64,000 nucleotides of DNA from Chondromyces crocatus (lineage in GTDB: Bacteria > Myxococcota_A > Polyangia > Polyangiales > Polyangiaceae): contig NZ_CP012159.1 of the NCBI RefSeq assembly GCF_001189295.1, positions 9,532,501-9,596,500 of the forward strand. Direction: 5' to 3'. This document shows positions 1 through 9,362 of the stretch, in pieces. A program made the translations under genes and the position numbers. The notes under the pieces were generated by a model. The model did no database searches. It was not told where the DNA came from and was given only the letters and a program-made list of their open reading frames with translations. Position 1 is the first letter of the stretch; the number at the start of each line of letters is the position of its first letter.

Positions 1-140
1 GCGCAGTACCGGCAGACCCGCTTCTTGCCCGTACGGCGGCGCCCGGGGGCATCCGCGTTGAGGTCGGGGGTGCGACCGTACTCACGGTCGTCGTAGTCGG
101 CGCTGCTGTTGCGGCCGATGTCAGAGCCACGGGTGTTCAT
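1..140 (-). CDS. rpsR: 30S ribosomal protein S18, N-terminal part (cut by window edge)
   Basis: Component of the small ribosomal subunit platform, where S18 sits next to S6. Reading leftward from the ATG at 140, the protein has a short hydrophilic leader rich in Asp, Arg and Gly, then a basic stretch ending in CRYC, the start of the Cys pair that begins the conserved S18 core in Zn-type S18. The gene runs off the left edge, so only about 46 residues are visible. It lies 3 bases downstream of the rpsF stop on the same strand, the usual rpsF-rpsR order, and the two are almost certainly cotranscribed. Identification rests on the CxxC start and the synteny. Confidence 0.9.
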   Translation of the reverse strand, partial: MNTRGSDIGRNSSADYDDREYGRTPDLNADAPGRRRTGKKRVCRYC

Positions 141-143
141 GGA

Positions 144-680
144 TCAGCTCTCCTCCTCGTCGCCGCCAGTCTCGCCTTCCTGCTCGACGTCGCCCTCGTC
201 CTCGATGCTCGGGACCTCGGCGTTACGCTCTGCGCGGCGCTCGGGCTCGATCAGACCGAGCTGACGCTCACGCGACTCGTCGCGCTCTTCCTCGAGCGGG
301 GGCAGCTCGAGACGCTCGAAGCGAACTTCCTCGTCGCTGATGGCGACCTGCTCGACCTCGACGTCGTTGCGGAGCAGCACCGTCTGGTACTTCAGCACGC
401 CGTCCGTGAGGCGCAGGTTGCGCTCCAGCTCGGAGACCACCCGGCCCGCGCCGAGGTACTTGAGGTAGACGTAGACACCGCGGCGGTGCTTGGAGATGTC
501 GTACGCCAGCCGGCGACGGCCCCAGGTCTCGACCTTGGTGAGCCGTCCCTGCTCGCGCGTGATCACCTCGGCGAGGCGCGTCCCGAGACGGTCCGCGTTG
601 TCCGCGTCGATGTCGGGGCGAAGGACGTAAATCGTTTCGTATTCCCGGGCTCGTCCCGGTGCCGTTACCATTCGACTCAC
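144..680 (-). CDS. rpsF: 30S ribosomal protein S6 with a long acidic tail
   Basis: Small-subunit protein that pairs with S18. The S6 core is clear in the first ~100 residues (REYETIYVLRPD near the start, later KYLGAGRVVSELERNLR and DGVLKYQTVLL). I chose the GTG at 680 because an AGAGG lies 8 bases upstream; an ATG at 671 is possible but is about 17 bases from that site. After the core comes a tail of some 70 residues, very rich in Glu and Asp, ending DEEES. Most bacterial S6 proteins are 95-140 residues, so the ~178-residue product is long. In E. coli RimK adds glutamates to the S6 C-terminus, and a rimK homologue lies at 17.7 kb here. Upstream is pth, downstream rpsR. Confidence 0.96.
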   Translation of the reverse strand: MSRMVTAPGRAREYETIYVLRPDIDADNADRLGTRLAEVITREQGRLTKVETWGRRRLAYDISKHRRGVYVYLKYLGAGRVVSELERNLRLTDGVLKYQTVLLRNDVEVEQVAISDEEVRFERLELPPLEEERDESRERQLGLIEPERRAERNAEVPSIEDEGDVEQEGETGGDEEES

Positions 681-737
681 AGTTCGTTCCTCTCGGACAT
701 GAGGCCCCACGGAGTTCTTCCGCGGAGCGAGGAAGGA

Positions 738-1388
738 TCAGTCGCTTCCGGGTCTGGACTTGGAGGCGGCATCCGTCGCCTCCGCAGCCTCGCCCTTCGG
801 CGATTGTTTTCCCGGCTTCTGCCGGGTATTTCGAGCATTCATCGCGGCATTGAAGCCGCGGGTCGCCACTTCTAGCACACTTTGTGCTGTCTGCTTCAAG
901 CAGTCCGCGAGCGCCTCGCGCTCGAGCGCGTCGAAGCCCGAGAGCACGTAATCGGCCACCTGGCCACGAAAGGTGCTCGGAGGGCGGCCGACGCCGACGC
1001 GAATCCGGCCGAAGTCTCCGCTGCCCACGCAGGACATGATGGAGCGAAGGCCATTGTGACCGGCGTGGCCACCTCCGAACTTCAGACGCACTGAACCGAA
1101 GGGCAGATCCAGTTCGTCGTGGATCACGATCAGGCGAGACGGCTCGATCTTGAAGAACGCCATGGCCGGCTGAACGCACCGGCCAGACTCGTTCATGTAC
1201 GTCATCGGCTTGAGCAGCACGAGCGGCTCGCCAGGGGCGGACGCCTTGGCGTAATGGCCACTGAACTTCTCGCGAAACGCCTCAGCGCGCACCTCATCGG
1301 CCAGCGCATCGACGGCCATGAAGCCGACGTTGTGCCGGTGAGATGCGTATTCCTTGCCGGGATTGCCGAGACCGACGACGAGAAGCAT
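738..1388 (-). CDS. pth: Peptidyl-tRNA hydrolase
   Basis: Releases peptides from peptidyl-tRNA that has dropped off the ribosome; cytosolic. The N-terminus MLLVVGLGNPG, then the RHNVGF segment holding the catalytic His, and LKPMTYMNESGR and GGHAGHNGLRS downstream are the standard Pth signatures. At 216 residues it is slightly long, because of a 25-30 residue hydrophilic Lys/Ala/Ser tail. It sits between rplY and rpsF on the minus strand, the common bacterial order ctc(rplY)-pth-rpsF. The gap to rplY is about 35 bases, so cotranscription is likely. Confidence 0.97.
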   Translation of the reverse strand: MLLVVGLGNPGKEYASHRHNVGFMAVDALADEVRAEAFREKFSGHYAKASAPGEPLVLLKPMTYMNESGRCVQPAMAFFKIEPSRLIVIHDELDLPFGSVRLKFGGGHAGHNGLRSIMSCVGSGDFGRIRVGVGRPPSTFRGQVADYVLSGFDALEREALADCLKQTAQSVLEVATRGFNAAMNARNTRQKPGKQSPKGEAAEATDAASKSRPGSD

Positions 1389-1424
1389 CGCAGAGAGACG
1401 TGAGCCACTCCCCTGGGGGAGGGA

Positions 1425-2081
1425 TTACTTCTTCTTCTCGTCCTTCTTGGCAGGCGCGGGTGCAGCCTTGCCAGCAGCAGCCGGAGCGGCGGCGGCCGCC
1501 TTGGCCTCCTCCTCGGCAGCCGCCTTGTCGGGCGCGGCGAGCACGACGATGGTCTGCTCCTCGGGGAGCCGCACCTTGACGCCCTCCTCGAGCTTCAGCG
1601 CAGAAGCCTTCAAGCTCTCACCGACGTCGAGATCGCTCACGTCGATCTCGAGGAACGCCGGGATCTTCTCGGGCAGGCTCCGGACGGGGATCGTGCGGAA
1701 GATCTGCTGGAGCGTGCCACCCGAGACGAGACCCTTGGCCTTGCCGACGCAACGGAAGGGCACCTCGACGTCCACCGGCTGATCGAGCTTCACCTGGATG
1801 AAGTCCGCGTGGATGAGCTGCCGCGAGATCGGGTGGTAGTCGTAGTCCCGAACCATGACGGTGAAGGTCTCTCCGCCTTCGACGGCGAGCTCGACGACCG
1901 AGTTGTCTCCGTGCGCAGAGGTGAGGATCTGCGTCAGGGACTTGGGGGACACGGCGACCTGAACGGGTGCCAGCTCACGGCCGTACGCAATGGCCGGGAT
2001 CTGGCCGGTGCGGCGGAGGCGGCCTGATGAACTCTTGCCGGTCTCGACGCGGGGCGTGGCGCTGAGCTTGATGATCTCCAT
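1425..2081 (-). CDS. rplY: 50S ribosomal protein L25, long general-stress (Ctc/TL5) type
   Basis: Binds 5S rRNA in the large subunit. The ATG at 2081 is chosen because AGGAGAG lies 9 bases upstream and the protein then begins MEIIKLSATPR, typical of the family; an in-frame ATG further upstream has no support. The 5S-binding domain covers about residues 1-95 (RRTGQIPAIAYGREL) and the beta C-domain of Ctc/TL5 proteins about 100-190. The last 35 residues are an Ala/Lys/Glu-rich tail ending KKDEKKK. Length is 218 residues, as expected for the two-domain type. Upstream is prs, downstream pth. Confidence 0.96.
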   Translation of the reverse strand: MEIIKLSATPRVETGKSSSGRLRRTGQIPAIAYGRELAPVQVAVSPKSLTQILTSAHGDNSVVELAVEGGETFTVMVRDYDYHPISRQLIHADFIQVKLDQPVDVEVPFRCVGKAKGLVSGGTLQQIFRTIPVRSLPEKIPAFLEIDVSDLDVGESLKASALKLEEGVKVRLPEEQTIVVLAAPDKAAAEEEAKAAAAAPAAAGKAAPAPAKKDEKKK

Positions 2082-2199
2082 GACGACAGACTCTCCTGGG
2101 GAGTTCGGGTTCACCCGGGGCCGGGGGGGTGCCGGCTATAGCAGAAGTAGGTGGCACGTCGCAAGCCACGGACACGTGGCCGCCGCCCCCGGGTGTTTC

Positions 2200-3144
2200 T
2201 CAGACAAAGAGGGAGCTAACGGAATCGGAATGGTGAATCCGGCGGATGGCCTCGGCGAGGAGGCGCGCGACGGAGACGACGCGAAACTTGCCGGCCGCCT
2301 TCGCCTCCTCCTGAAGCGGGATCGAGTTCGACACCACGACTTCAGTAAGCGGCGACTCGCTGATGCGCTCGATCGCGGGTCCGGACAGGACCGCGTGGGT
2401 CGCGCATGCGGCCACCTCGACTGCGCCCGCATTCATCAGGGCGTTGGCCGCATTCACCAGGGTGCCAGCCGTATCGATGAGATCATCGAGGATGAGACAG
2501 CGCTTCCCGGCCACGTCTCCGATGATGTTCATCACCTCGCTGACGTTCGCCTTCTCGCGGCGCTTGTCGATGATCGCCAGCGTGCCCCCGAGGCGCTTCG
2601 AGTAGGCGCGCGCCCGCTCGACGCCACCTGCGTCCGGCGACACGATGACCACATCGCGGCTGTACTGCTCGCGCAGGTGCTGATCGAGCAGCGCCGGCAT
2701 CGCGAACAGGTGATCGAAGGGGATGTTGAAGAACCCCTGGATCTGACCGGCGTGCAGATCGAGCGCGACGATGCGGTTGACGCCCGCCGCCACGATGAGG
2801 TCCGCCACCAGCTTGGAGGTGATCGGAGTGCGGGGCGCGACCTTCCGGTCCTGTCGCGCATACCCGTAGTACGGAATGACCGCCGTGATCGATCCGGCGG
2901 AAGCGCGTCGGAGCGCATCCACCATGATCAGAAGTTCCATCACGTTGTCATTGACGGGAGAGCAAGTCGGTTGAACGACGTAGCAATCCACCCCGCGCAC
3001 GTTCTCTTCGATGACGCAGAACGTCTCGCCATCAGAGAAACGACTTACCTTCGACCTCCCGAGTGGGTAGTCGAGAACCTGGCAGATTTCCTGCGCAAGT
3101 GCCGGGTTGGCATTGCCGGAAAAGATGGCGACCCTCTTGAACAC
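2200..3144 (-). CDS. prs: Ribose-phosphate pyrophosphokinase (PRPP synthase)
   Basis: Makes phosphoribosyl pyrophosphate from ribose 5-phosphate and ATP for nucleotide, His and Trp synthesis; cytosolic hexamer. Visible motifs are [14 protein letters not shown] at the N-terminus, the flexible loop [10 protein letters not shown] near residue 100, the metal and ribose-binding [11 protein letters not shown] near 130, and the PRPP loop [10 protein letters not shown] near 220. Its 314 residues are the usual class I length. It is the first gene of a minus-strand run leading into rplY, pth, rpsF and rpsR. Its 5' end faces ribF across about 165 bases that must hold two divergent promoters. Confidence 0.97.
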   Translation of the reverse strand: MFKRVAIFSGNANPALAQEICQVLDYPLGRSKVSRFSDGETFCVIEENVRGVDCYVVQPTCSPVNDNVMELLIMVDALRRASAGSITAVIPYYGYARQDRKVAPRTPITSKLVADLIVAAGVNRIVALDLHAGQIQGFFNIPFDHLFAMPALLDQHLREQYSRDVVIVSPDAGGVERARAYSKRLGGTLAIIDKRREKANVSEVMNIIGDVAGKRCLILDDLIDTAGTLVNAANALMNAGAVEVAACATHAVLSGPAIERISESPLTEVVVSNSIPLQEEAKAAGKFRVVSVARLLAEAIRRIHHSDSVSSLFV

Positions 3145-3310
3145 GGCACGCCTCCAGCCTCGGGAGCCCCCCGTTCAGCGAGCGCGGCTCTAACAGCCTG
3201 CCATGGGCTCGTCAAGTCGATCATCAGAGCGATCGCCTCTTTCAAGAACGCGGCTGCCACGGACGCAGGCGGATTTGAGGCGGGTGCCGCTTCAGGCTAG
3301 GTAGCGTCGC

Positions 3311-4303
3311 GTGGATTCATCTGGAGCCGAGCGCATTCCGAGCGAGGGCGCGGGCGTGGTGACCGGCAGCCTGGTCGTCATTGGCAACTTCGACGGCGTG
3401 CATCGTGGGCATCAAGCGCTGTTCGCCGACGCGGTCACCGAGGCCGAACGTCGAGGACTGAGACCCATGGCGCTCACCTTCGCGCCCCACCCCGCCCTGG
3501 CACTCGGCCGTACCCCCCCGGCGATGCTGACGACATCGCCGCGAAAGACGGAGCTCATCCAGAGGCACAGCCCGGCGCTGCAGGTCGCGGTCGAGAGGTT
3601 CGACGAGGCGTTCTCCAAGCTGACCCCCGAGGATTTCGCACGCACCGTGCTCGCTCAGCGGCTCCGTGCGGCGGTGGTGGTGGTCGGCGACAATTTCCGC
3701 TTCGGTCACCGACGCGCCGGCGACCTTCGGGAGCTCGCTCGGCTGGGAGAGCGCTTCGGGTTCGAGGCCAATTCTCATGCCTTGGTCGGCGACGAAGGCG
3801 GGACCTGGTCCAGCACCCGGATCCGGGAAGAGATCGCGAAGGGGGCGCTCGACGAGGCGGCACGGATGCTCTCCAGGCCTCACATGGTGACAGGGCGGGT
3901 CGTCCAGGGAGACCGACGTGGACGAACCATCGGCTTCCCGACCTGCAACCTGGCCGAGGTGATGGAGGCGCTTCCCCCCTTCGGCGTCTACGCAACGCTC
4001 GTCGACCGGGTCTCCGCGGACGGTCATGCCGCCGTCCTCGCGGGCGGGGTGGCCAACCTGGGGCGACGACCCACGGTCAAGGATCCCGCCGCGCCACCAA
4101 CGCTCGAGGTTCACCTCTTCGACCATGACGAGGACCTGTATGGCTGCCAGCTACGGGTCCACCTCATTGCTCGCCTGCGCCCGGAGAAGCGGTTCTCCGG
4201 GCTCGACGAGCTGCGCGCCCAGATCGCTGCGGACGCGACGGCGGCCCGGCAGGTCCTGGAGGCGTGGACCCCCGACCCAGCCGCCGGGGGGGCGTGGCGC
4301 TGA
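3311..4303 (+). CDS. ribF: Bifunctional riboflavin kinase / FAD synthetase
   Basis: Converts riboflavin to FMN and then FAD. The N-terminal nucleotidyltransferase domain shows GNFDGVHRGHQAL (HxGH-type), GDNFRFGHRRAGD and SSTRIR. The C-terminal flavokinase domain begins near residue 195 with GRVVQGDRRGRTIGFPTCNL and continues with FGVYAT. Start is a GTG at 3311 with a weak AGG upstream. The 330 residues fit the family. It is divergent from prs, and the DUF4912 gene follows 67 bases downstream on the same strand. No FMN riboswitch-like fold is evident upstream. Confidence 0.96.
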   Translation: MDSSGAERIPSEGAGVVTGSLVVIGNFDGVHRGHQALFADAVTEAERRGLRPMALTFAPHPALALGRTPPAMLTTSPRKTELIQRHSPALQVAVERFDEAFSKLTPEDFARTVLAQRLRAAVVVVGDNFRFGHRRAGDLRELARLGERFGFEANSHALVGDEGGTWSSTRIREEIAKGALDEAARMLSRPHMVTGRVVQGDRRGRTIGFPTCNLAEVMEALPPFGVYATLVDRVSADGHAAVLAGGVANLGRRPTVKDPAAPPTLEVHLFDHDEDLYGCQLRVHLIARLRPEKRFSGLDELRAQIAADATAARQVLEAWTPDPAAGGAWR

Positions 4304-4370
4304 GCTGGCCCACGTCGAGCCCGGGAGACAGAGACGCCGGGACCGCGCCAGTGTGTTAGCGTCCGCGGTC

Positions 4371-6158
4371 ATGCAGCGGCGTGAACTGGAGGAGCTGTCG
4401 CGGGACGAGCTGATCGCACAGGCCGAGCGCGTGGGCGTGCCCCGTCCGCGCACGCTCACCCAGACGGAGCTCATCGACGAGGTCCTCTCGCGCTCCGTTC
4501 GTAACGAGCAAGAGCGCGCCCGGGCCCGTGGCTTTCTCGGCCGCGCGCGGGATCTGCTCGCCAGGGTGGTCGAGCGAGGACTCCACCTCCCCGAAGCTGC
4601 CAGGGCCTTGCGTGGCTCCACCACCGATCCGTGGCCCCCGCCACCCCCTCCCCTTCCCACGTTGACGCTCGCCGAGATCTACGCGGCGCAGGGCCATCAC
4701 GACCGGGCCATCGCCGTGCTCGACGAGGTGCTCGCGCGTCAGCCGAAGCACGAGGGGGCGAAGCAGCTCCGCGCGAAGCTTTCCGAACAAGCGCGGCGCC
4801 GGAGCCGCCGTCCAGCCGACCCGCCGTCGTCGAGCAGCACCGCGGCAGGAGCCAAAAACGAAGGGGCTCCGCCGGGGAAGCGAGGGGCCAAGGGGCGCGC
4901 TCAGAGCGCGGAGAGTCCCGCCGTCGACGACGCGGAGGCCAGCTCGCCCGCGGCCTCGTCCTCGTCCACGGCGAGCCAGCCAGCGAAGAGCGCTTCGGTG
5001 CCCGCCGAGTCGTCTCGGCAAGAGACCGGCGCGGTCTCCGCGACCGCCACCTCCGTGGAGTCCGCAGCGCGGCCAGCGAGCGCCTCCGAGGCGACGACGA
5101 GCGACACGGCGACTGCGCCGACGACGACTGCGCCGACGGCGACTGCGCACGATGAATCAACGGAGCCCGACGCAGGCTCAGACTCCCCGAGGACGCCGGC
5201 CGAGAAAGCTGACACGTCAGCGACGGGAGCTTCCACGCTGGCCGACGGCGCAATCTCCCCGCCGCGTGAGGATGCGGCCGCGGACCACGAGTTCTTGCCG
5301 GAGCGGTATGAGGTCGATGAGATCGTCGGCATGGCCGTCGATCCCGAGACGCTCTACGTGTACTGGGAGGTCCGGCCGACGACGCTGGCTCGAGCACGCG
5401 CTCGAAAGCCGTGGGGGCAGCTCATCCTCCGGCTCATCGCCGTCCTGCCCACCTGGCGAGGTCCGACGGTCGAAGGGCGCGACCTCCATGTCGACGCGCT
5501 CTTCGGCGACCGCTTCGTGCGTGGGATCCCGGTCGGCGCGAACGTCAGGTTGAGCATCGGATGGTTTGCCGATGACAGCTTCGAGCCCTTCGCCGTCGGG
5601 CTGGAGATCGCAACGCCTCGACCTCTCGGCGCGGCCGATCAGCCGCCCCCGTGGTCGGACGAGCTGGCGTCCCTGCCCGCGATCCCGGGCGTGATGCCCA
5701 GCCTGCATCACGCGCGACCTGCAGAGTGGCCGGCGCCCCCCCCCAGGCAAGCCTTCGATCCCTCCTCCTGGCAGCACGAGCTGGCAGACAGCAGCCAGCC
5801 CCGCGCGTTCCGGGAGACCGGGACATCCAACCCCACCGGAGATCATGCGCTGGACCAGGGAGGAGAACCACGGCGCCCCTCGCAAGAGCGGTTCGCGCCA
5901 GGGTTCCGCGAGCCCTCGCCCCTGTCGCTGGGTGACACCGACATGACGCTGGATGGTGGCGCCAGTGATCTGTCGCGGCGCCCGCTGGAGCTTCCCACCC
6001 ACGGGCCCCAGGTCGATCGATGGAACCCCGGGGGCGCCAGCGAACTCACCCACCGACGAGGTCCGGGCCAGCTCTCCTCACCCGCCGAACCACCGCAGAT
6101 CGAGTCGTGGTTCGTCCGCGCAGCCTCGCCGTCGTCCGCGGCCAGGCGTGAGAGCTAG
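4371..6158 (+). CDS. DUF4912 protein with SAP-like N-terminus
   Basis: A 595-residue protein. Residues 1-45 (RRELEELSRDELIAQAERVG) resemble a Rho-N/SAP-like helical motif, which in other proteins binds nucleic acid. About 97-142 is a single TPR-like helical hairpin. About 145-300 is Ala/Ser/Thr-rich low complexity. About 307-420 matches DUF4912 (FLPERYEVDEIVGMAVDPET, then LYVYWEV and further strands). The C-terminal 170 residues are Pro/Ser-rich and probably disordered. The reading frame is open for another 345 bases upstream inside ribF, but the ATG at 4371 follows the ribF stop and starts a conserved-looking N-terminus. Function is unknown; cytosolic by lack of signal. Confidence 0.8.
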   Translation: MQRRELEELSRDELIAQAERVGVPRPRTLTQTELIDEVLSRSVRNEQERARARGFLGRARDLLARVVERGLHLPEAARALRGSTTDPWPPPPPPLPTLTLAEIYAAQGHHDRAIAVLDEVLARQPKHEGAKQLRAKLSEQARRRSRRPADPPSSSSTAAGAKNEGAPPGKRGAKGRAQSAESPAVDDAEASSPAASSSSTASQPAKSASVPAESSRQETGAVSATATSVESAARPASASEATTSDTATAPTTTAPTATAHDESTEPDAGSDSPRTPAEKADTSATGASTLADGAISPPREDAAADHEFLPERYEVDEIVGMAVDPETLYVYWEVRPTTLARARARKPWGQLILRLIAVLPTWRGPTVEGRDLHVDALFGDRFVRGIPVGANVRLSIGWFADDSFEPFAVGLEIATPRPLGAADQPPPWSDELASLPAIPGVMPSLHHARPAEWPAPPPRQAFDPSSWQHELADSSQPRAFRETGTSNPTGDHALDQGGEPRRPSQERFAPGFREPSPLSLGDTDMTLDGGASDLSRRPLELPTHGPQVDRWNPGGASELTHRRGPGQLSSPAEPPQIESWFVRAASPSSAARRES

Positions 6159-6207
6159 AGCTCCCGCTTCAGCGCAACTGGCGCTTCGACTCCGCCGATA
6201 GACAGGC

Positions 6208-7188
6208 GTGAGTCCCAGATTCTTCTTCCTCTCGTATCCCCCATTGCTCCTCTTCGTCGCGCTCCAGGGCGCGTTCCTGCTTTCCCTGGGTCGAGCACGC
6301 GCAGCGCTCCCATCCGACGACGCAGGGTCACCGGCGACGCTCCAGAACGAGGAGCGCCAGGTGGCCATGGATACCCCTGTACACCGGCACGGGTCGCTCG
6401 CGGTCGGCCTCCAGGCGAGCGGTTCATGGCTCGATGGAGGTGGACGATCCCTCGAGCTGATGCTGGTCGCCAGCGTGCCTCTCGCCAGGTTCGGTGGCCG
6501 CAGCGCATCTCCGGTGTGGAGAGGCGCATCGATCGCCGAGCGTGTCCCGACCGCCAGCCCTTCAGGCGCACGTCGACGGCGGCAAGGCCACGCCTCCACG
6601 GCGACCCTGGAAGGCCTGCAGAGGGACGACGGCGCCGAACACGAGCACGCCGTGACGACCACGAGCTTCCGCCCTCCTCTGGTGACACCACAGCTTGCGC
6701 GCGCGACCGTGGAAGCCGCACTTCGGCGGGCTCGCCTCTCCGACGTCGAAGGGCCTCTGGACGCGCTCGGCGCTCGCGCTCGTGCCGCCGCGCTGCTCCC
6801 TGAGCTACGGCTCCGTGTGGCCCGTGAGCTGGCAGAAGAGCAACGCTTCGCACCGACGGCGAGTGATCCAGAGCGCATGACGGCGCGAGGCGGCGCCAGC
6901 TTCTGGCTCGAAGCGCGGGCCATGTGGCGGCTGGATCGCGTGGTGTTCTCGGACGACGAGGTCGCCCTGGAGCGGCTGCGCCGGGAGCGCGCCGAGAGTC
7001 AAAGGAAGCTCATCGAGCGCGTGCTCGACCTTCTGTTCACCTGGCAGCGCGCTCGAACTCGCGTCGCAAGCTCGCTCGGCACCTCTCCGGAGCACCTCGA
7101 CGCGACACTCGCTGCGATCGAGGCGGAAGCTGCGCTCGACGTCCTCACGGACGGCTGGTTCAGTCGTCAGCGCACCCATGAGCCGTGA
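6208..7188 (+). CDS. Secreted or periplasmic hypothetical protein
   Basis: No family recognised. A GTG at 6208 gives 326 residues. Residues 5-33 form a hydrophobic signal-like segment (FFFLSYPPLLLFVALQG) ending near ARAALPSD. Then comes a Gly/Ser-rich segment, and a C-terminal half (about residues 165-320) of Ala/Arg/Glu-rich helices with coiled-coil character (ERLRRERAESQRKLIERVLD). It lies 49 bases after the DUF4912 gene and may share its transcript. The neighbour at 7214 converges on it. Confidence 0.6.
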   Translation: MSPRFFFLSYPPLLLFVALQGAFLLSLGRARAALPSDDAGSPATLQNEERQVAMDTPVHRHGSLAVGLQASGSWLDGGGRSLELMLVASVPLARFGGRSASPVWRGASIAERVPTASPSGARRRRQGHASTATLEGLQRDDGAEHEHAVTTTSFRPPLVTPQLARATVEAALRRARLSDVEGPLDALGARARAAALLPELRLRVARELAEEQRFAPTASDPERMTARGGASFWLEARAMWRLDRVVFSDDEVALERLRRERAESQRKLIERVLDLLFTWQRARTRVASSLGTSPEHLDATLAAIEAEAALDVLTDGWFSRQRTHEP

Positions 7189-7213
7189 GCCGCGCCTGGG
7201 CCCCCTCATGCCG

Positions 7214-8140
7214 TCACAGGATCGTCTGCGCCAGCCTGACCTGCCGCTCTCCTACGCCCACCGCGCCATCGGCGTCCGTCACCGAGACGGAGACGTTCAC
7301 GACCTTTCCGAGCAGCTCCTGGATGCTGATGTCACTGTCGACCTGGAAGCGCAGCCCATGCAAGCTGCAGTACCCCCCTTCTTCCGGATCGAGGCTGAAG
7401 ATCACATTGAAGGGACGGATGTCGTGGTTCAGCTCGGGGACGTGGCCGCGGACGGAGGTGATGGATCCCGCACGGCGAAGGTTCTTCACGCGGATCGCGA
7501 TCCAGATGTGGTGCCCCCCTTGCGGGCCAGCTTCGACCTGGAGTTCTTCCAGATCGGCCAGCGGGAGATAGTCCCCTTGTCCCTTGCCGACGATGACCTC
7601 GGGCGCACCGCCAGAGGCAGGTTTGCAGGCATCGGAGGCTCCGGTCGACCAGCTCGGCGCGTAGTCTTCGAGGGTCGCGGGGTCGACGCGAGGGTCGACA
7701 CAGGTCCCGCCGACGCAGGTCGCTCCGTCACCACAGCGCTCACCGCCGGGAGGGATCACGCAGGCGCGCTCGAGGCGCACACGAAGCAACAGCGTCTTGC
7801 TGGCAAGCACCTCGGTGACAGCAGAGCGGACGAGGAGCGGTTGCCGGTCATCGGCAGGCCGAAACGCCTCGATCTCGACCTCCACACGGGTGCCGCTCTC
7901 CAGCTCGTCGAACCGCAGCTCCGCGGGGAGCACGGGCCCAGGACCGGCGCTGGTGAAGCGATGCTCCCGTAGAATCTCACCGTCGGCGCGCAGGACGACG
8001 TGCAGCTCGGCGAGGTCCACACCGAGCTGCAGCTCGCTGGTGAGACCCACGACGATCGAGCCGAGGGCGCGCTCGGGGGGATCGCTGCACCCCGTGAGCA
8101 GCAGGATCGCCATGAGCAGCGCGTGGAGGTGAAGGAACAT
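7214..8140 (-). CDS. Putative lipoprotein, hypothetical
   Basis: The ATG at 8140 gives MFLHLHALLMAILLLTGCSD, a lipoprotein signal with lipobox LTGC; the frame is open further upstream but that part reads as low-complexity Arg/Gly and lacks a signal. The 308-residue product has an Ig/beta-like N-terminal part (residues 30-150), a short Cys-rich knot (GGERCGDGATCVGGTCVDP) of the kind common in myxobacterial surface proteins, and a C-terminal domain ending VSVSVTDADGAVGVGER. Probably anchored in the envelope. The upstream TPR gene ends 90 bases before this start. Confidence 0.7.
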   Translation of the reverse strand: MFLHLHALLMAILLLTGCSDPPERALGSIVVGLTSELQLGVDLAELHVVLRADGEILREHRFTSAGPGPVLPAELRFDELESGTRVEVEIEAFRPADDRQPLLVRSAVTEVLASKTLLLRVRLERACVIPPGGERCGDGATCVGGTCVDPRVDPATLEDYAPSWSTGASDACKPASGGAPEVIVGKGQGDYLPLADLEELQVEAGPQGGHHIWIAIRVKNLRRAGSITSVRGHVPELNHDIRPFNVIFSLDPEEGGYCSLHGLRFQVDSDISIQELLGKVVNVSVSVTDADGAVGVGERQVRLAQTIL

Positions 8141-8229
8141 GAGAGGCAACCCGCCCAGGAGTCCGACCGAGGTCGTCCCCCGGTCGCCTCGCTCACCCCA
8201 GGAGAATACGCGGCCCCGGGACGAGGCGG

Positions 8230-9180
8230 CTACCGGTGACTCGCGGGGACGGGCTCTCCATCCTTGGGGAGGAGCGCCAGTGTCTCCCGCGCTCGCGCAA
8301 CCTCGCCTTCGAGTGCGATGGCGAGCGCCATGCGGCCCGTCGTGCTTCGCTGGATGAACGCCTCCAGATACTCCCTGGCCTCGGTCCACTGCTTGTCATG
8401 GAACGCGAGGAGTCCCAGGACGAAGCGACCGTATCCGTGGCCAGCAGGGACCTCTGCGAGCTGCGTGATCAGCGCTCTGAGGTTCCGCACCCGCTTCCCG
8501 CGTTCGCACTGAATGGCAGCGACGTGGCCGAGGTAAAGCGCCTTGTCCGTGGTCCCCCACCGGATGGCCCTCGTCAGCGCGGCGATGGCTTCGTCATAGC
8601 GGCGATCGAGGTGAAGCGCGCTCCCCAGCGTCCAGTAGTGGAACGCCCTGCGGCTCGGCGGCCCTGTTCTCACGGCCAGACGCAGGTGCCCGAGGGCTCC
8701 CTCGATGTCGCCGAGCGCCTGGAGGGCACGCGCCACGTCTTGATGCGCGACGTCGAGCAGCACCCCGAGTTCCACCGTCTGAGCGGCGACTTCGGCCGCT
8801 CGCTCGAAGCGCCGCTCTTCGTAATAGGCGAGGTAGAGCTGGCGCAGCAGCATGGCCTGCGTGCTCGCATCGAGCGGGCAGCGCAGCGACAGACCGCGCC
8901 GCGCCCAGAGGGCGCGAGAGCGAGGGGTAGGCGCCAGGAGGGCGCGCCGGAGCATCTCTTCGGCGCTGGGAGCGACCAGGCGCTTGGAGGGAGTCTTCGC
9001 CCTCTCCTTGCTCCTCCCGGGGGCCTCTGTTCGGCGTCGCTCGTCACGCGCCGCTCCACGACGCTCTTCCCTCGTCGCCTTGGTGGTCGAGGAAGCGACA
9101 CGAGGCTCCCGCGCGCGGCTCACATTCGCCAGCGCTGCGGTGTCGTCGCCACGCTCGTCCCTCCTGCCCACGAAGCCCAC
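8230..9180 (-). CDS. TPR-repeat protein
   Basis: 316 residues from a GTG at 9180; later GTG codons could be the true start because the first 70 residues are Arg/Glu-rich and poorly structured. Residues 75-300 are a run of TPR-like helical pairs (LYLAYYEERRFERAAEVAAQ, YWTLGSALHLDRRYDEAIAA), so the protein is probably a protein-protein adaptor. No signal peptide is evident. The lipoprotein gene downstream on the same strand may be cotranscribed. Confidence 0.7.
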   Translation of the reverse strand: MGFVGRRDERGDDTAALANVSRAREPRVASSTTKATREERRGAARDERRRTEAPGRSKERAKTPSKRLVAPSAEEMLRRALLAPTPRSRALWARRGLSLRCPLDASTQAMLLRQLYLAYYEERRFERAAEVAAQTVELGVLLDVAHQDVARALQALGDIEGALGHLRLAVRTGPPSRRAFHYWTLGSALHLDRRYDEAIAALTRAIRWGTTDKALYLGHVAAIQCERGKRVRNLRALITQLAEVPAGHGYGRFVLGLLAFHDKQWTEAREYLEAFIQRSTTGRMALAIALEGEVARARETLALLPKDGEPVPASHR

Positions 9181-9362
9181 TCTAGCAGTGGCCGTCCAGG
9201 TGTTCCATCACTCCCAGCGGCTCCGAGGCCTGGAATCATGGGTTTCGTGCTCTCCGGCGGACCGGTGACCGGGCGACTTCCGAGCGCTGCGCGCCATCCG
9301 GAAACGCAACGCATGGCGTCAGGGGTTGCAGCGTCGGCCGCCCAGCGTCATACGTCGCGACC

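Noticed and set aside
3145-3310. FMN riboswitch upstream of ribF
   Set aside because: No multi-helix junction with the conserved FMN core could be recognised in the 165 bases.
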